In this document: in pieces, positions 32,111 through 41,245 of the stretch | Layout: every line of letters starts with the position of its first letter | Position numbering within the stretch: position 1 is the first letter of the stretch | Assembly: GCF_028823535.1 (NCBI RefSeq) | Contig: NZ_JAQIYM010000009.1 | Location: 248,001 to 312,000 of the forward strand | DNA from: Pseudomonas serbica | GTDB lineage: Bacteria; Pseudomonadota; Gammaproteobacteria; Pseudomonadales; Pseudomonadaceae | Reading direction: 5' to 3' | DNA length: 64,000 bases | Notes under the pieces: generated by a model | What the model saw: the letters and a program-made list of their open reading frames with translations, nothing else | Database searches by the model: none | What the model was told of the DNA's origin: nothing | Position numbers and translations under genes: made by a program

Positions 32111-34846
32111 CTACACCAACACCCCCAACTCCTTCGCCCTGGCCACCGCCTGCGTGCGCCGCTCTACCCCCAGCTTGCTGTTGATATGGCTGGCATGGGT
32201 TTTCACCGTGTGCAGGGAAATGAACAGCTGGTCGCTGATCTCCTGATTCGAGCAGCCTTGGGCAATCAGGCGCAGGACGGCCATTTCCCGGGTGCTGAGT
32301 TGCTCCGACGCCGGCGTCGACTCCGGTGCCGGGCGGGCGGCCGCGGCGGGAAGTTTTTCGGCAAGGTCCTGGGAAATCGTGGTCGATGCGCAGAGTTGCA
32401 GCTGTGCCCGCAGCCAGTCCGGATGCTCGGCCAACAACCCTTCAAAGGGTTGCAACACGCCCCCGGCGGCGGCATCCAAGGCCTGGACCAGCGCCTTGCG
32501 GGCCTCGGGCTCGCGTCCGCTGCCCAGCAACAACGAAACCTTTTGCGTCAGCGCCATTGCGCTGAGCATCTGCCGACCGGTTTGCTGGCCATTTTCGAGT
32601 AGCGTATTCAAGCGCCCTTCGGCCAGCATCGGCTGGTGCTGGATGACCTCCAGCAAGGCTTGCTGCAATTCGATATGCAGCGGCAATTGCGGGTGGAATT
32701 CCGGTGGTGCGGCCGGCTGCTCACCGTTGTAGGTCTGGCCCAATCGCGTCAACCAGGCTTGCGCCAGATCGATACGCCCCTGGGCCAGCCAGAGTTCGCA
32801 TTTAACCAGGGTAATCATTGCCAGATAGTAGATCGGCGGCACGTCCCAGATGTGCATCAGCCGTTCGGCTTCGGCGAGTTCGGCAAAGGCCTTGGCGAAC
32901 TCGCCACTGCTGCCTTCAAGCCGGGCAATCACGCAATGGCCGATCAGCACGCTGATGTCGCGACAGGCACGGGCCTCGCTCAAGCCGGCCTGCAAGCGCA
33001 GCCGCGCCGCTTGGGGTTGCAGGCGCACCGCCAACAGAAAACCCTCGTACAACGTCAGTCGTGCACGTACGGCAAAGAGCCGCTGCGCCGATAGTCCATG
33101 CAAGCGTTGCAGCCCTTGCCGGACTTCATCCAGCGAACGCAGCACTTCGCCCCGGGCCTGCAATACTCGAGCGCGGTCGTAGTGGGCCAACGCCTCGAAC
33201 AGCGGGTTGCCCACCCGTTGCGCCAGCTCCAGGGAGTCGCGGTTCAATTCCCTGGCACGCCACATGTTGCCATCGGCAATCGCCAGGTTGGACAGGGTCG
33301 AGAGGCACATCAACCGCTGGCCATAACGCTTGCACGGAAGGCTCTCCAGCGCTTCGGTGCAATAACGTATGGTCAGTTCGCGGTTACCGCGCCCGCGCGC
33401 GATGATCCCGCTCAGGGCCAGCCATTGCGCCAGCATCGACTTTTGCGCGGTGGCCGACGGTGCCGGCAGGAAGCGGCTCAGGTGACTGGCCAGCTCCTCG
33501 GCGGCGTCCAGCTGGCAGGCCAGGCCCAACGCCCAGCTGTAGAGCACAATCAAGCGCGGCGTGCTGATCAACAGGCTATCGGGCAAGTCCATTTTCCAGC
33601 GCAGCAACATGCCGACGTTCTGTTCGGCCAGCAGTTGTTCTTCGGAAAGGTTTTGCACCAGGTTGGCCGCAACGTCCAAATGACCGGCCCGCAACGCCTG
33701 CTCTACCGCCTCATCGAGCAGGCCCTGGGCATTGAACCAGCGGCAGGCGCGCAAGTGCAGGCTGGCGGCCGGCACCATCGATTGCGCGCCAGGCCGGGTA
33801 CGCAGCAGATCGGAAAACAGATGGTGATAGCGATACCAATGGCCGTGTTCGTCCAGCGGCACCAGGAACACCTGGTGGGCAGCCAGGAAACTGAGGATGG
33901 CGGCGCTGTCATGGGCGTCGCGTACGGCGTCGCACAGCTCGCTGCAAAAGCGCTCCTGGGGAGCGGTGTCGTAGAGAAAGGCTTGTACTTCGGCGGGCAG
34001 GCAATCAATCACCTCTTCGAGCAGGTAATCGCGGATCAGCCCTTCTCCGCCATGCAGCGCCTGCGGCAACGCGCCCTGGGTGCCTGCCTCGGAGGCGGCC
34101 AGCAACCAGAAGCGCAACCCGGCCACCCAGCCTTCGCTACGCTGGATCAGGTTTTCCAGCGCCTCGCCACGCAAGGAACTGCTGTGCCGATCGAGCAGGC
34201 TCAAGGCTTCATCGTGGGTCAGGCGCAGGTCCTGCTCATGCAGTTCCAGCAACTGGCGCGACAGGCGCAATCGCGCCAGGTGCCAGTCCGGACGCTGGCG
34301 ACTGGTGACCATCACCAGCAAGCCATCGGGGAGGTGATTGAGGAAAAATTGCAGGCAGCGATCGAGCACCGGCCCCTGGGCCAGATGATAGTCATCGAGC
34401 ACCAGCAGGAGCGGGGTCGCTGTCGACAGGTGCACGGCCAGCTCGTCGAGCAGTCCGTCCAGCCATTCTTCAAAGGCAAACGGCTGATGCCGCTGGCGCA
34501 TCTTCAGCAAGCCGAGGGACTGCCTGCCCAGTTGCGGAAAAAAATCCTGCAGGCCTTCGAGCAAGCGCTCGAGAAACCGGCCAGGGTCGCTGTCTCGCGG
34601 GCTCAACCCCAGCCACAGGCTTTGCCAGTGAGCCGGCAGCGCCTGACAGAACTCCACCGCCAGCGAACTCTTGCCGAACCCGGCCGGTGCGCTGACCAGC
34701 AGCAACCTGCCCCCTAAACCTGCGCTCAGGCGCTCGCACAGGCGTGGGCGCAGCACATGGCCGTCGGGCAATGGCGGTCGGAAAAAGCGCCCCAGCGCAG
34801 CGACAGCGACGCTTGCAGGACCTGGTGGTGGGGACAGATCAGTCAT
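32111..34846 (-). CDS. MalT-like LuxR-family transcriptional regulator (LAL type)
   Basis: A 911-residue ATP-dependent regulator. N-terminal STAND/AAA part with Walker A APAGFGKSS near residues 53-61 and Walker B-like LLLVLDDYH, a central helical TPR-like region, and a C-terminal LuxR helix-turn-helix (about 845-905; LSTREMAVLRLIAQGCSNQEISDQLFISLHTVKTHASHI). It lies upstream of a DUF1329/DUF1302/acyl-CoA ligase cluster on the same strand. In P. putida the equivalent PP_0767 group, as I recall from work on alcohol and fatty-acid metabolism, sits in the same order, so it likely activates those genes. Confidence 0.88.
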   Translation of the reverse strand: MTDLSPPPGPASVAVAALGRFFRPPLPDGHVLRPRLCERLSAGLGGRLLLVSAPAGFGKSSLAVEFCQALPAHWQSLWLGLSPRDSDPGRFLERLLEGLQDFFPQLGRQSLGLLKMRQRHQPFAFEEWLDGLLDELAVHLSTATPLLLVLDDYHLAQGPVLDRCLQFFLNHLPDGLLVMVTSRQRPDWHLARLRLSRQLLELHEQDLRLTHDEALSLLDRHSSSLRGEALENLIQRSEGWVAGLRFWLLAASEAGTQGALPQALHGGEGLIRDYLLEEVIDCLPAEVQAFLYDTAPQERFCSELCDAVRDAHDSAAILSFLAAHQVFLVPLDEHGHWYRYHHLFSDLLRTRPGAQSMVPAASLHLRACRWFNAQGLLDEAVEQALRAGHLDVAANLVQNLSEEQLLAEQNVGMLLRWKMDLPDSLLISTPRLIVLYSWALGLACQLDAAEELASHLSRFLPAPSATAQKSMLAQWLALSGIIARGRGNRELTIRYCTEALESLPCKRYGQRLMCLSTLSNLAIADGNMWRARELNRDSLELAQRVGNPLFEALAHYDRARVLQARGEVLRSLDEVRQGLQRLHGLSAQRLFAVRARLTLYEGFLLAVRLQPQAARLRLQAGLSEARACRDISVLIGHCVIARLEGSSGEFAKAFAELAEAERLMHIWDVPPIYYLAMITLVKCELWLAQGRIDLAQAWLTRLGQTYNGEQPAAPPEFHPQLPLHIELQQALLEVIQHQPMLAEGRLNTLLENGQQTGRQMLSAMALTQKVSLLLGSGREPEARKALVQALDAAAGGVLQPFEGLLAEHPDWLRAQLQLCASTTISQDLAEKLPAAAARPAPESTPASEQLSTREMAVLRLIAQGCSNQEISDQLFISLHTVKTHASHINSKLGVERRTQAVARAKELGVLV

Positions 34847-34929
34847 GGCCGGCTCTTGTTTGAATTGCGGGTGGCGGCGTTGCAGATGTCCGCAGACTAG
34901 CGGTAAACGAGGAGGGAATGAAGGTTATT

Positions 34930-34960
34930 GCTACAAATGGCTACAAAAAGTCTACACACA
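34930..34960. promoter_or_regulatory. Three 10-bp phased repeats upstream of the LuxR regulator
   Basis: GCTACAAATG, GCTACAAAAA and GTCTACACAC run head to tail at 34930-34959, all with the core CTACA (third copy CTACA shifted by one). They lie between the LuxR start and the DUF1329 terminator and might be an operator; not verified. Confidence 0.3.
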
Positions 34961-34962
34961 TG

Positions 34963-34992
34963 AAAACGCCCCGAACCAGTCGGGGCGTTTGC
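34963..34992 (-). terminator. Terminator after the DUF1329 gene
   Basis: Stem AAACGCCCC (34964-34972) / GGGGCGTTT (34982-34990), with a T-run on the minus strand after the DUF1329 gene. Confidence 0.82.
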
Positions 34993-35021
34993 AGAGGATG
35001 CGGCCTCTATTTCCGTGCCGG

Positions 35022-36386
35022 TTAGCGAACACCCTCCTGGCGCAATGCCGCCGGAGTGAAGTCGCTGGTGGTGGCGGTGAAGCCGAAGTCATACGCCGAC
35101 TTCTCTTCGTTCTTCATGCCCAGCGCCAGGTAACGACCCGATTGCAGGTCATACAGGGTTTCCAGGGCGTACCACGGTACTTGCTTGTCGTAGTAGTTCT
35201 CGGCATGCGCCTCGGCAACGCGCCACAGTTGATTGCGACCGTCGTAATGGTCGATCACTGCCGCCTGCCAGGTGTCTTCATCGATGTAGAAGTCACGTTT
35301 GGCGTAGATATGACGCTGGCCTTCCTTCAGGGTTGCAACCACATGCCAGACCCGGCGCAGCTCGTAGCGAGCCAGGTCCTGGTTGATGTGGCCGGCCTTG
35401 ATGATGTCGGTGTACTTGAGCTTCGGATCGTCGAGCTTGTAGGCATCGGAGGCGATGTACATCTCTTTCTTGCCTTCGAGCTTCCAGTCGTAACGATCCG
35501 GCGCACCGTTGTACATGTCCAGGTTGTCGGAGGTACGCAGGCCGTCAGCAGCGGTACCCGGGCCGTCATAGGACACTTGTGGCGCACGACGCACACGACG
35601 CTGGCCGGCGTTGTAGACCCACGCCGAACGCGGCTCCTTGACCTGGTCGAGGGTTTCGTGGACCAGCAGCACACCACCGGCCAGACGTGCTGGCGCGGTC
35701 ACTTTCTGCTTGAAGTAGAACAGGATGTTGCCCGGGTTCGCCGGATCGTAGTCCTTCATCTTGTCGCGGAACACGAACTGGTCCTGGAAGTACACCAGGC
35801 TGAACGAGCCATTCGGTTGTGGCGTGGCCTGGGTCACCAGACGGGTCACACTGCCGCCACGATAGCGGGTGATGTGGTTCCAGATGACTTCAACACCGCT
35901 TTTCGGAATCGGGAACGGAATGGCGGTTTCAAAGTTTTCCAGGCCGTTGCCGCCGGACACCAGCTTGGTATTGGTGGCGTTCTTCTTGATGGCGGCGAAC
36001 ACGTCATCCGGCACGGTAGCGCCGCGATGGGACGGATAAACCGGCATCTTGAAGGTTTCCGGATAGCGCTTGAACATCGCGTACTGACCCGGGGCGAGCT
36101 TTTCCTTGTACTGGTCGACGTTCTGCGCCGTGATGGTGAACAGCGGCTTTTCACCCGGATACGGATCGGACAGGAAGCCCTTGCTGTCGACGCTGCCGGC
36201 ATTTTTCGGCAGTGGTTTCCAGGCAGGGATCGAGCCGTCGGCATTGCCGGCCATTTCGGCGCCCATCGGGGTCAGGCTCTTGCCCAGCTTGTCCGCTTCG
36301 GCCGCAGGAACTGCAGCCATTACACCGGTCGCCAGCAGCGAAAGCCCCAGGACACCGGCATGGAACAGATTCTTGGTTATTTTCAT
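35022..36386 (-). CDS. DUF1329 family periplasmic/outer-membrane lipid-handling protein
   Basis: A 454-residue protein with a Sec signal peptide (1-24, cleavage near GVMA/AVPA). The DUF1329 body follows (SLTPMGAEMAGNADGSIPAW, YRGGSVTRLV, GQRRVRRAPQVSYDGPG, and the late DDPKLKYTD). Family structures have LolB-like folds binding lipids; no catalytic residues known. In several Proteobacteria DUF1329 and DUF1302 genes are paired and linked to alkane, alcohol or ester uptake and use. The gene is downstream of DUF1302 on the same strand with 28 bases between. Confidence 0.87.
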   Translation of the reverse strand: MKITKNLFHAGVLGLSLLATGVMAAVPAAEADKLGKSLTPMGAEMAGNADGSIPAWKPLPKNAGSVDSKGFLSDPYPGEKPLFTITAQNVDQYKEKLAPGQYAMFKRYPETFKMPVYPSHRGATVPDDVFAAIKKNATNTKLVSGGNGLENFETAIPFPIPKSGVEVIWNHITRYRGGSVTRLVTQATPQPNGSFSLVYFQDQFVFRDKMKDYDPANPGNILFYFKQKVTAPARLAGGVLLVHETLDQVKEPRSAWVYNAGQRRVRRAPQVSYDGPGTAADGLRTSDNLDMYNGAPDRYDWKLEGKKEMYIASDAYKLDDPKLKYTDIIKAGHINQDLARYELRRVWHVVATLKEGQRHIYAKRDFYIDEDTWQAAVIDHYDGRNQLWRVAEAHAENYYDKQVPWYALETLYDLQSGRYLALGMKNEEKSAYDFGFTATTSDFTPAALRQEGVR

Positions 36387-36414
36387 GTGTGTGCTCGTCC
36401 TGAAAATACAGTGC

Positions 36415-38352
36415 TTAGAAGTTCACGCCGAAGCTGAGCGCAACGAAGTCGCGGTCATCCACGGTGGTGTACTTGCCGTCGAAGAAGTTGGTGTACGCCA
36501 GGCTTGCGGTGTAGGTGTTCTGGTACTCGGCGTCGACACCCAGGCTGACCGCTTTGCGACCTTCCTCGAAGTTGGCGCCAGGGCCAGGGGAGTAACCTTC
36601 CACGTCGTGGGACCAGGCCACGTTGGGCTTGAGGTTCACGCCGGCGAATACGTCGTTGTATTCCCAGATGGCACGACCGCGGTAACCCCAGGAGTTGGCC
36701 GTGGTGAAGCCGTCGTTTTCGCAATAGCGACTGACGTTGTTTTGCGGCCCGCCTGCCAAAGTGCCGGTGTTCAAGGTCACGCACTGGTTGTTTGGCAATG
36801 GGCCAGGGCCATAGCTCGGGTCACGGCCGTAACGTGCCTTGGAATTGCTTTCCAGGCCGCCAACGTGGGTCCAGCCAACCTCACCCACCAGGGTCAGACG
36901 CTCGGCGCCCATTACCTGGTCGAAGAAGTGGGTCAAGGTCGTTTGCAGCTGGCTCACTTCCTTGCGGCGATAACCTTGCTGATCCTGCCCTGGCGTGCCC
37001 TGGAGCACAGACACGTTAGGGTTCAGCGGCGTCAGGCCGGAAAACAGGATGTCGGTGGTATTGAGCTGCACCGGAGCGTTCGGCCGGTAGCTGAGTTCAC
37101 CGCTCCACGCGGTGCCTGTCGGCAAGGTGGTGGAGAAGCTCAAGCCATACAGGCGGATATCTTCAGGGTACTCGACGTAGTAGCTGGAGTTGCCCGCCAC
37201 CACCAATGGCAGCAAGGTCGGGGCCAGGCCCGCCGCGACACCCAGGGGTACCCCGTTGCCTACCAGACCGCCCACCAGGCCCGCACCACTGTAGGCGCTC
37301 GCCGGGGCGCCATGGCCGCTGAAAATCGGTGCACGGCTGTGGTAGTTCATGAAGTAGGCACCGAATTCGGTGTCCAGCGGATCGAACATGTACTTGAAGG
37401 ACACACCGAACTGGCCGCTGTCACGGGCGTCGCGGTCCGGGCCACGACGAACGATCACGCCTTCGTCCGGGTTACCCCAGGTCACGCCCCTCGCGCCAAG
37501 TGTATTGATCGCGGCATTACGCAGTCCGGCCGGCAGCCCCGCCGCCGCCAGGGCGTTGTTGAGCCCGTTCTGGGTGCGCAATACTGCCAGGTTGTTGTCG
37601 CAACCATCGCTGATCACGTCCGGCTGCGAGAAGAAAGTGCCGCAGTTGTCGGCAACCGTCTGGTCCCATTCGATCTGATAGAAGGCTTCGGTGGAGAGAT
37701 TTTCGGTCAGGCTCTGGGACACATAAAACATGTTGACCGGAATCAGGCCTTCCTTGATCTCGGCACCGGGACGACGGAATGCGGACACATCGATCGGGTT
37801 GATCGAGTTGATGCCGCCGCCGATGAAGGTACTTTCACCCCAGCTCACTACCTGCTTACCCAAGCGTACCGAGCCTGGCTGATCGGCAATGGCGTAGTTG
37901 TGATAGACGAAGGCGTCGAGGATCTGGCCGCCAGCGGATTTGGCGCCTTCCTTGCGATTGTCGTCGCTGATGTCCTTGAACGGGCGGCTCTCGTCCTCGA
38001 GCTCGAAGTCGTACCAGTATTTGCCACGGACGAAGATGCCGGTGTCACCATACTTCAACTCAAGGTCATGGATACCCTTGAAGATCTTCGAGAAGGTTTC
38101 ACCGCTTTTGAAGTTCAGGTGACCGTCATCGGAAGTCTGGGACAGGCCGCGACCGCCGTTGTTGACGCCGATGAGGTTCTTGTTGGCGCTTTCAGTAGAC
38201 CAACTCGCGCCGATCGACAGGGAAGAGTCGAACTGACCTTCGATTTCACCGATGTTGAAACTGACGCCGAATGCAGGCCCGGCGAGCGTAGAGGCAAGGC
38301 TGACGGCCAGAGGCAGTTTAGCCCGGCGCCAGAACTGGTTTACTGATGTCAT
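36415..38352 (-). CDS. DUF1302 family outer-membrane protein
   Basis: A 645-residue protein with a Sec signal peptide (about 1-29) followed by a mature start GVSFNIGEIEGQFDSSLSIGASW. The rest is rich in alternating polar/aromatic strands ending in a C-terminal Phe (DRDFVALSFGVNF), as expected for an outer-membrane beta-barrel. DUF1302 partners DUF1329 in the same operon; marine Marinobacter AupA/AupB alkane-uptake proteins are, as I remember, a related pair. Substrate is unknown. It is the first gene of the pair. Confidence 0.88.
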   Translation of the reverse strand: MTSVNQFWRRAKLPLAVSLASTLAGPAFGVSFNIGEIEGQFDSSLSIGASWSTESANKNLIGVNNGGRGLSQTSDDGHLNFKSGETFSKIFKGIHDLELKYGDTGIFVRGKYWYDFELEDESRPFKDISDDNRKEGAKSAGGQILDAFVYHNYAIADQPGSVRLGKQVVSWGESTFIGGGINSINPIDVSAFRRPGAEIKEGLIPVNMFYVSQSLTENLSTEAFYQIEWDQTVADNCGTFFSQPDVISDGCDNNLAVLRTQNGLNNALAAAGLPAGLRNAAINTLGARGVTWGNPDEGVIVRRGPDRDARDSGQFGVSFKYMFDPLDTEFGAYFMNYHSRAPIFSGHGAPASAYSGAGLVGGLVGNGVPLGVAAGLAPTLLPLVVAGNSSYYVEYPEDIRLYGLSFSTTLPTGTAWSGELSYRPNAPVQLNTTDILFSGLTPLNPNVSVLQGTPGQDQQGYRRKEVSQLQTTLTHFFDQVMGAERLTLVGEVGWTHVGGLESNSKARYGRDPSYGPGPLPNNQCVTLNTGTLAGGPQNNVSRYCENDGFTTANSWGYRGRAIWEYNDVFAGVNLKPNVAWSHDVEGYSPGPGANFEEGRKAVSLGVDAEYQNTYTASLAYTNFFDGKYTTVDDRDFVALSFGVNF

Positions 38353-38689
38353 CGACGCTACTCCATGTGCATTTTATTGTTATGGCAAATAGCACTTCTA
38401 AAAACGCTTGGATAACAGGGAGCCATGGCTTCCCAAAGTCATTCCAAAGTTGCATCGCCCCGGTTTGTGCGTTTGCTCCGTTCTTAAAAATCCTTGAGCG
38501 GACTATAGCCAGCAGGTAGTACTGCTTGATCCCTCTAAAGTGTGATTTGCGCCTGCCGACCACTCTGGAACAGTCCTTTGCCATGCCGACACCTGTCGGC
38601 ACGGCAAGGATGGCTGAAAATACGGATTTGACAAGCCAAGCGCTTGCTTGGTGGGGCTGGCGTGCCCTTTTGGGCACGCCAGGGAACGC
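38353..38689. other. Intergenic region between DUF1302 and acyl-CoA ligase
   Basis: About 335 bases with no gene. It holds a hairpin CTGGCGTGCCC/GGGCACGCCAG (38656-38681) just after the ligase gene, a small IR GCCGACA/TGTCGGC (about 38583-38599), a GCTTGG-type palindrome near 38635-38650 and, toward the DUF1302 start, the minus-strand hexamer TATAGT at 38506-38501 as a possible -10 for the DUF1302-DUF1329 operon without a convincing -35. Confidence 0.45.
38655..38682 (-). terminator. Hairpin after the acyl-CoA ligase gene
   Basis: Perfect 11-bp stem (CTGGCGTGCCC / GGGCACGCCAG, 4-base loop) lies 8 bases after the ligase stop. No T-run follows on the minus strand, so termination is less certain. 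Confidence 0.5.
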
Positions 38690-40372
38690 TTAAAGCGTCG
38701 AGAGGAAGGTACTGTTGTTGGCCTGCCATTCGGTGATGTCGACGCGAATTCGCTTCTTGTCGAGCTTCCCGACACTGGTCTTGGGAATTTCAGTAACAAG
38801 GGCGATCTGACTCGGAATGGCCCACTTGCTCAAGTGCCCCAGCTCCACGAACGGCTTGAGATGCTCCTTGAGTTCGCGGGCACCAATGGCATGGCCCTCG
38901 CGCAGTACCAGCAAGGCAAACGGCCGCTCGCCCCACTGCGGATCGGCAATCCCCACCACTGCTACTTCGCGTACCGCCACGTGGCGACTGATCAGGTCTT
39001 CGAGGTCCAGGGAGGAGATCCACTCGCCGCCGGTCTTGATCACGTCCTTGATCCGGTCGCGAATGTCGATCACCCCCATGCTGTCCAGGGTCGCCACGTC
39101 CCCCGTGTGCAGCCAGCCACCGGCCCAGAGTTCGGCGCCCTTCTGCGGCTCGTTGAAATAACCCTCGGTCAGCCATGGCGCGCGCAACACCAGCTCGCCC
39201 TGGGTTTCGCCATCGGCGGGCAGGAAGTTGCCTTCGGTATCGACGATCGCCGCCTCCACCAATGGCCCAGGCACACCGGCCTTGATCCGGTAGGTGGTGC
39301 GCTCGTCCTCGGAACCGGCCATCAGTTCGTCATTGAGGTGCGCGCAGGACACCAGCGGCCCGGTCTCCGACATGCCGTAGGCGGCGGTCAACTGGATGCC
39401 CTTGGCCTTCGCGGCTTCGTACAGCGTGCGGTTGAGCGCACTGCCGCCGATGACGATTTTCCAGCCACCGAAGTCGATGTCCTGGGCCGCCTTGGCGTTG
39501 AGGACCATCTGCAGGATGGTCGGCACGCAGTGCGAGAACGTGACCTTTTCCTTGCGCCACAACTCCACCAGGTACTCCGGATCGTAGCGCCCCGGATACA
39601 CCTGCTTGAGCCCAAGCATGGTCGCCACATAGGGCAAGCCCCAGGCATGCACGTGGAACATCGGCGTGATGGGCATGTACACGTCGTTGGTGCCCAGCAG
39701 CCGCACGCTGTCGATCGCGCCCATGATCGTGGATACGCCCATGGTGTGCAGCACCAGCTGCCGATGGGTGAAGTACACGCCCTTGGGGTTGCCGGTGGTG
39801 CCCGTGGTGTAGAACGTGGTTGCCACCGAGTTTTCGTCGAAGTCCTGGAAGTCGTACTGCGGGCTTGCCGCGGCGAGCAATTGCTCGTACTCACCGATGA
39901 GGTTCGGCAGGTCGGCGGTCTTTTCCGGCAGGTCGGTCAACAGCAGGGTTTTCTCGACCGTGGTCAGGTGCCCGGCGATCGCGTTGTACAGTCCGACGAA
40001 TTCACTGTTGACCAGGACAAAGCGGTCCACGGCGTGATTCATGGTGTAGAGGATCTGCTCTGGCGACAGGCGCACGTTGATGGTGTGGATCACCGCACCG
40101 ATCATCGGAATGGCAAACATGCATTCCAGGTAGCGGTGGCTGTCCCAATCCATTACCGCCACGGTATCCCCGGGCTTGACCCCGGCAGCCGTCAGCACAT
40201 TGGCCAGGCGTGCGACCCGTTCGATCAGGGTCGGATAGCTATAGCGCAACTGGTCGCGGTAAACGATCTCGCGGGTTTTCTCATAACGCGCGCCGGACAT
40301 CAGCAGCCGTTTGATCAGCAGCGGAAACTGGTAAGCGCCTTCGGCTGGGGGGATAACGCGAGTCTGCAACAT
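38690..40372 (-). CDS. Medium/long-chain fatty acyl-CoA ligase (AMP-binding)
   Basis: A 560-residue ANL-superfamily enzyme activating a carboxylic acid to its CoA thioester via acyl-AMP. The P-loop TTGTTGNPKG is at 189-198; further A-motifs are AYGMSETGP, GGWLHTGDVA, RIKDVIKTGGEW and the catalytic Lys in KTSVGKLDKK. Its relation to the DUF1302/DUF1329/LuxR group resembles P. putida PP_0763-PP_0767, where PP_0763 acts on medium-chain acids in published genetics as I recall. Probably part of the same regulon. Confidence 0.9.
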   Translation of the reverse strand: MLQTRVIPPAEGAYQFPLLIKRLLMSGARYEKTREIVYRDQLRYSYPTLIERVARLANVLTAAGVKPGDTVAVMDWDSHRYLECMFAIPMIGAVIHTINVRLSPEQILYTMNHAVDRFVLVNSEFVGLYNAIAGHLTTVEKTLLLTDLPEKTADLPNLIGEYEQLLAAASPQYDFQDFDENSVATTFYTTGTTGNPKGVYFTHRQLVLHTMGVSTIMGAIDSVRLLGTNDVYMPITPMFHVHAWGLPYVATMLGLKQVYPGRYDPEYLVELWRKEKVTFSHCVPTILQMVLNAKAAQDIDFGGWKIVIGGSALNRTLYEAAKAKGIQLTAAYGMSETGPLVSCAHLNDELMAGSEDERTTYRIKAGVPGPLVEAAIVDTEGNFLPADGETQGELVLRAPWLTEGYFNEPQKGAELWAGGWLHTGDVATLDSMGVIDIRDRIKDVIKTGGEWISSLDLEDLISRHVAVREVAVVGIADPQWGERPFALLVLREGHAIGARELKEHLKPFVELGHLSKWAIPSQIALVTEIPKTSVGKLDKKRIRVDITEWQANNSTFLSTL

Positions 40373-40524
40373 AAGAATCCCTTTTCTGACTACTCGGTCG
40401 TGGCTGTTGAGTAAGCACTGTAGTGCCCCTGATCGCCAGCCAAATCAGCCAAAGGGATGATTTGCAGTGCCGCACGAATATCGGCATTGCGCCAGCATTC
40501 GTGGGTCATTATGGCCTGTTACAG

Positions 40525-41154
40525 TCAATGCATTTCGGTAAACGCGAGTTTCACGCCAATGGCGATCAACACTGCGCCCATGGTTCGGTCGAACCAATGC
40601 CCCATGCGGGCGAAACCGGCGCGCACACGTTGCTGGCTGAACAGCATGGCCACCAGGCAGAACCAGATCGCCGTTGCCACTGCCAGGTAAACGCCGTAAC
40701 CGGCCTGCACCGCCAGCGGTGTATGCGGATTGATCACCACAGTGAATAGCGAAAGGAAAAACAGCGTGGCCTTCGGATTCAGCCCGTTGGTCACGAACCC
40801 CGACGTGAAGGCGCCGCGCGCGGTGCGCTCGCCGGCTTCCTTGTGCAGATCGTCCGTCACGGCCTTGGCCGGTTGCGCCCGTAGCGCCTTGAAGCCGATG
40901 TACAGCAGATAAGCGGCGGCAGCCCACTTCAAGGCGTTGAACAGCACGATCGACTGGGACACGATCAGGCCGATGCCCAGCAACGAGTAGCCAACGTGGA
41001 GGAAAATCGCCGTACCGACGCCAAGGGCTGTCCAGGTGCCGGCGCGACGACCATGGGTCACGCTTTCCCGCACCACCACGGCAAAGTCCGGGCCGGGGCT
41101 GGCCACGGCCAGCAGGTGAATCAGCGCAACGGTCAAGAACTCGGTCCAGTACAT
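40525..41154 (-). CDS. LysE-family amino-acid/metabolite exporter
   Basis: A 209-residue membrane protein with five to six hydrophobic segments and the RhtB/LysE family signatures: ASPGPDFAVVVRESV at the N-terminus and NPKATLFFLSLF in the middle. Members export amino acids, homoserine lactones or related small molecules; the substrate is not predictable. Divergent from the hydroxyacid dehydrogenase. Confidence 0.88.
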   Translation of the reverse strand: MYWTEFLTVALIHLLAVASPGPDFAVVVRESVTHGRRAGTWTALGVGTAIFLHVGYSLLGIGLIVSQSIVLFNALKWAAAAYLLYIGFKALRAQPAKAVTDDLHKEAGERTARGAFTSGFVTNGLNPKATLFFLSLFTVVINPHTPLAVQAGYGVYLAVATAIWFCLVAMLFSQQRVRAGFARMGHWFDRTMGAVLIAIGVKLAFTEMH

Positions 41155-41245
41155 TGGGGCTCCTTAAGGTCAAGCGTAACTATTTATTTCATCTGGTAGG
41201 CTCGGCAGATTACGCCTTCAGTTCAATGCACAAAAGGTACAGTTG

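Noticed and set aside
33098..34717. 539-codon plus-strand frame across the LuxR regulator
   Set aside because: Antisense to a well-supported regulator; Gln/Ala-rich, no domains.
36106..38346. 746-codon plus-strand frame across DUF1302 and the DUF1329 start
   Set aside because: Antisense to two genes with signal peptides; no ribosome binding site.
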